This document shows, piece by piece, positions 6,430 to 8,324 of a DNA stretch of 8,324 nucleotides (within the stretch, counting starts at the first letter, position 1; every line of letters begins with the position of its first letter). Source of the stretch: Elstera sp044372965 (GTDB lineage Bacteria > Pseudomonadota > Alphaproteobacteria > Elsterales > Elsteraceae); the NCBI RefSeq assembly GCF_044372965.1, contig NZ_JBILQX010000157.1, positions 1-8,324 of the forward strand. Reading direction: 5' to 3'. The translations under genes and the position numbers were made by a program. The notes under the pieces were generated by a model. That model saw nothing but the letters and a program-made list of their open reading frames with translations, was not told the DNA's origin and made no database searches.

Positions 6430-8123
6430 GCGGATGTTTCACCCGCGCGTTTTGCCACTAACCATGTTCGATACCGGACCAGCAGCCCGAAGACCGGTAA
6501 GGTCAGGCCAATATCGGCGTAAAACCGCCCCGTGGCGTCCAGGCTCTCGCGGGCGTCGGCGCGGGGGGCGAGGCTTTTGGGCAGCGGCAGGCCGCAAAAA
6601 TCCCAGCCATCTACCGACAGGCCGAGTGCTTCAGTGCTCGGTACTAACCCCAAATGAAACCGGAAGGGGCCGAAGCGTTCGCGGAGGGTGCCGGTTGGGC
6701 CGACCGCGAGCCTTGAAGAAAACCGCCGCCCGGCGAAACTGCGGCTCCAGCGTTGGGCGGGCGGCCCGCCGGGCGGCGTGACATCCTCAATCTCGACAAT
6801 GACCGGAATATCCTCGCCGGCGCGGGGGAGGTTCAGCCCCCGCGCGATGAGGCGGGTGAGGGGAGACGCGCCCGTTTCAACAGTGGCGCGTCCTTCCCAG
6901 AAGCGCGGGCTATCGTCGGCGTGGAAAGACTGTAGCGGGGCGGGCAGGCAGGCTAACCCTGCTGTACCCAAAGCTTGGGCCACCGGCGAGGATAGTTTTA
7001 CGGGCGGATCGTGCGTCACGCGAATGGCATAGGGGGCCATTTCGGCTTCGATTGCCGCCAGCGGCAGCGCCTCGGTCGCGGCGCGCGCGCCTGGGGGAAG
7101 CGTTTCGCCCAACAAGGCTTTGAGCGCGGCGGCGGCGGGGAGCGTGGGAATATTCGGGCCGTGGTTTTGGCCTACCACCAGCGACCAGCGCGCCCGCGTG
7201 GCCTGCCCCGCCCCGTCCAACCCGGTGATTTCCACCCGCATGCCGCCCCGGTCGGAGGTAATAAGACGGGTCAGCTTGCGTCCGTGCAGCAGCCAGGGCA
7301 CCCAGGTTTTGAGATTTTGGAAGAACCCCCAGCGGCGCAAGCGCGCGAGCGCCATTAGTCCCAATTGTTCAGGCAGCGACTCCAGCCCCGCCGAAAAACT
7401 CACCCGCGATTGCACCCGGTAGCGCGGCCCCAGGTCTTGCGGATCGAGCGTTTCAACAGCGGCCACCAACCGCCGCCCGAGCCCCGGCATGGCCACCCAC
7501 CGGCCATTCTCCCAGCCGATACTTTGGCCAAGCGCGCCGTTGCGCCAGGCAGGAATCGGCTTTCCGGCATAGGTCAGAATCGCTTCGATCACCGCCGGGC
7601 CAACCTCGCTTTGCCCGCCGGGGGTGATGGCGATATCGATGGTGTCAACCCGCGTCCATCCTTGGGTCAGGGCCGCGACCACAGCCCCCGACAGGGCGGG
7701 GGTTGAACTGGCTCCGGCAAGGGCGACCAAGCCTTTTTCCAGCGCGAGCCCGTTCAGCGCCGCGCCATACCCCGCGAGATAATCGCGCGCGTCGGCAAGG
7801 TCGAGCACATGCGCTCCCACCCTCAGCGCGGCGGTGGCGGTGGTATAATCGGCCCCCTGAAACGGCCCCGAGGCATCGACGACAGCCCAGGGCGCGAGCG
7901 CGGTCAGCGTTTCGAGCAGGCGGTAGCGATGATCGAGCGCAACGCCGGAAACCCGCGCGCCCGGAACCTCAGCGGCGATTTGCGCGGCAAGAGCTTGCGC
8001 CTTCGCGGCGTCGCGCGAGGTGAGCACGATCTCCAGCCCCGGCCACTTGGCAATATGCCGGGCGAGGCGTTTGCCGAAAACGCCGGTGCCGCCAATAATT
8101 ACCACGCGCTTGCACGCTATCAC
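6426..8123 (-). CDS. Saccharopine dehydrogenase-like oxidoreductase with C-terminal DUF4166
   Basis: Predicted 565-residue protein. Residues 6-130 are a Rossmann NAD(P)-binding domain of the saccharopine dehydrogenase superfamily: VVIIGGTGVFGKRLARHIA carries the glycine motif at 11-17, LTSRDAAKAQAL follows the second strand, and VVDASGPFQGADYTTATAA is the usual continuation. Residues 130-390 are the middle region of this family. Residues about 396-560 match DUF4166 (FWEGRATVETG, PVIVEIEDV, RSFAGRRFSSRL, FGPFRFHLGL, GLPLPKSLAP). Proteins of this two-domain form are generally uncharacterised, and lysine metabolism should not be assumed. The start is GTG 8123 with GAAAGG at 8131-8136, 7 nt upstream, and it puts the glycine motif at the usual distance from the N-terminus. 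The ArsR-type gene ends 35 nt upstream, so the two are probably co-transcribed. Its 3' end converges with the TylF-like gene. Confidence 0.85.
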   Translation of the reverse strand: MIACKRVVIIGGTGVFGKRLARHIAKWPGLEIVLTSRDAAKAQALAAQIAAEVPGARVSGVALDHRYRLLETLTALAPWAVVDASGPFQGADYTTATAALRVGAHVLDLADARDYLAGYGAALNGLALEKGLVALAGASSTPALSGAVVAALTQGWTRVDTIDIAITPGGQSEVGPAVIEAILTYAGKPIPAWRNGALGQSIGWENGRWVAMPGLGRRLVAAVETLDPQDLGPRYRVQSRVSFSAGLESLPEQLGLMALARLRRWGFFQNLKTWVPWLLHGRKLTRLITSDRGGMRVEITGLDGAGQATRARWSLVVGQNHGPNIPTLPAAAALKALLGETLPPGARAATEALPLAAIEAEMAPYAIRVTHDPPVKLSSPVAQALGTAGLACLPAPLQSFHADDSPRFWEGRATVETGASPLTRLIARGLNLPRAGEDIPVIVEIEDVTPPGGPPAQRWSRSFAGRRFSSRLAVGPTGTLRERFGPFRFHLGLVPSTEALGLSVDGWDFCGLPLPKSLAPRADARESLDATGRFYADIGLTLPVFGLLVRYRTWLVAKRAGETSA

Positions 8124-8130
8124 GGATCTG

Positions 8131-8136
8131 CCTTTC
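8131..8136 (-). promoter_or_regulatory. Ribosome binding site for the GTG start of the dehydrogenase-like gene
   Basis: GAAAGG on the minus strand lies 7 nt before GTG 8123, between the ArsR-type stop and this gene. It supports the non-ATG start. Confidence 0.45.
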
Positions 8137-8158
8137 GCTTTGCCGTGCGCAGTATAGG

Positions 8159-8324
8159 CTAAAGCGCGGCCAGATGCGCGCGAAAGGCGTCGAGCGTTGC
8201 CTCATTACGCTTATAGAAAACCCATTGGCCGATGCGCCGCGGCGTCACCAGATCGGCGGCGGCGAGCGTCGCCAAATGGGCGGAAACGGAGGATTGCGAC
8301 AGGCCGCAGCGTTCGAACTGGCCC
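8159..8324 (-). CDS. ArsR-family winged-helix transcriptional regulator, C-terminal part only
   Basis: The last 54 complete codons of a regulator whose start lies beyond the right edge. GLSQSSVSAHLATLAAADLV is the helix-turn-helix recognition region of ArsR/SmtB proteins, followed by the wing TPRRIGQWVFYKR and a short helix ending HLAAL, then TAG at 8159-8161. ArsR regulators are dimeric repressors that bind operator DNA near their own promoter and release it on binding metal or another signal. The metal-binding residues, if any, cannot be judged from this part; the visible fragment has one cysteine just before the recognition helix (ERCGLSQ), a place where metal-sensing members carry Cys motifs, but one residue is not evidence of metal sensing. 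It is followed by the dehydrogenase-like gene in the same orientation and may regulate it. Confidence 0.88.
   Translation of the reverse strand, partial: GQFERCGLSQSSVSAHLATLAAADLVTPRRIGQWVFYKRNEATLDAFRAHLAAL

Overview
The window looks like chromosomal DNA of a GC-rich alphaproteobacterium, most likely a free-living, motile Rhodospirillales-type organism. This rests on base composition, codon choice and gene families only; no species can be named. It holds seven protein-coding loci: two decayed chemotaxis genes, a three-gene glycan-type operon, a saccharopine-dehydrogenase-like oxidoreductase, and the end of an ArsR-type regulator. No rRNA, tRNA, CRISPR array, insertion sequence or attachment site was seen.

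Positions 1-2417 (minus strand) carry a cheW-like gene followed by a cheA-like gene, and both appear broken. The cheW locus has an in-frame TAG 18 codons after its ATG, in the frame that continues into good CheW sequence. The cheA locus is spread over three reading frames, lacks the N-terminal half of the Hpt domain with the phosphoacceptor histidine, and lacks a recognisable first dimerisation helix. Its ATPase and CheW-like regulatory domains still read cleanly to the left window edge.

Positions 2418-2640 are a divergent intergenic region with one plausible sigma70-type promoter on each strand. From 2641 to 6429 (plus strand) lie three tightly coupled genes: a TPR-GT2 glycosyltransferase, a class I SAM methyltransferase with a short TPR-like N-terminus, and a TylF/MycF-type sugar O-methyltransferase. 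They overlap by 14 and 4 nt, which suggests translational coupling. Together they could transfer and O-methylate a sugar on a surface or flagellar glycan; the acceptor is unknown.

On the minus strand, an ArsR-type regulator (cut by the right edge) is followed after about 35 nt by a saccharopine-dehydrogenase/DUF4166 protein. That gene converges on the TylF-like gene, and the two overlap by 4 nt at their stop codons.

The most notable points are the multi-lesion decay of cheW-cheA beside intact genes, with the phosphotransfer histidine lost while the ATPase domain remains readable, and the coupled TPR-GT2/methyltransferase/methyltransferase cassette. I see no convincing evidence for an entirely new kind of system.
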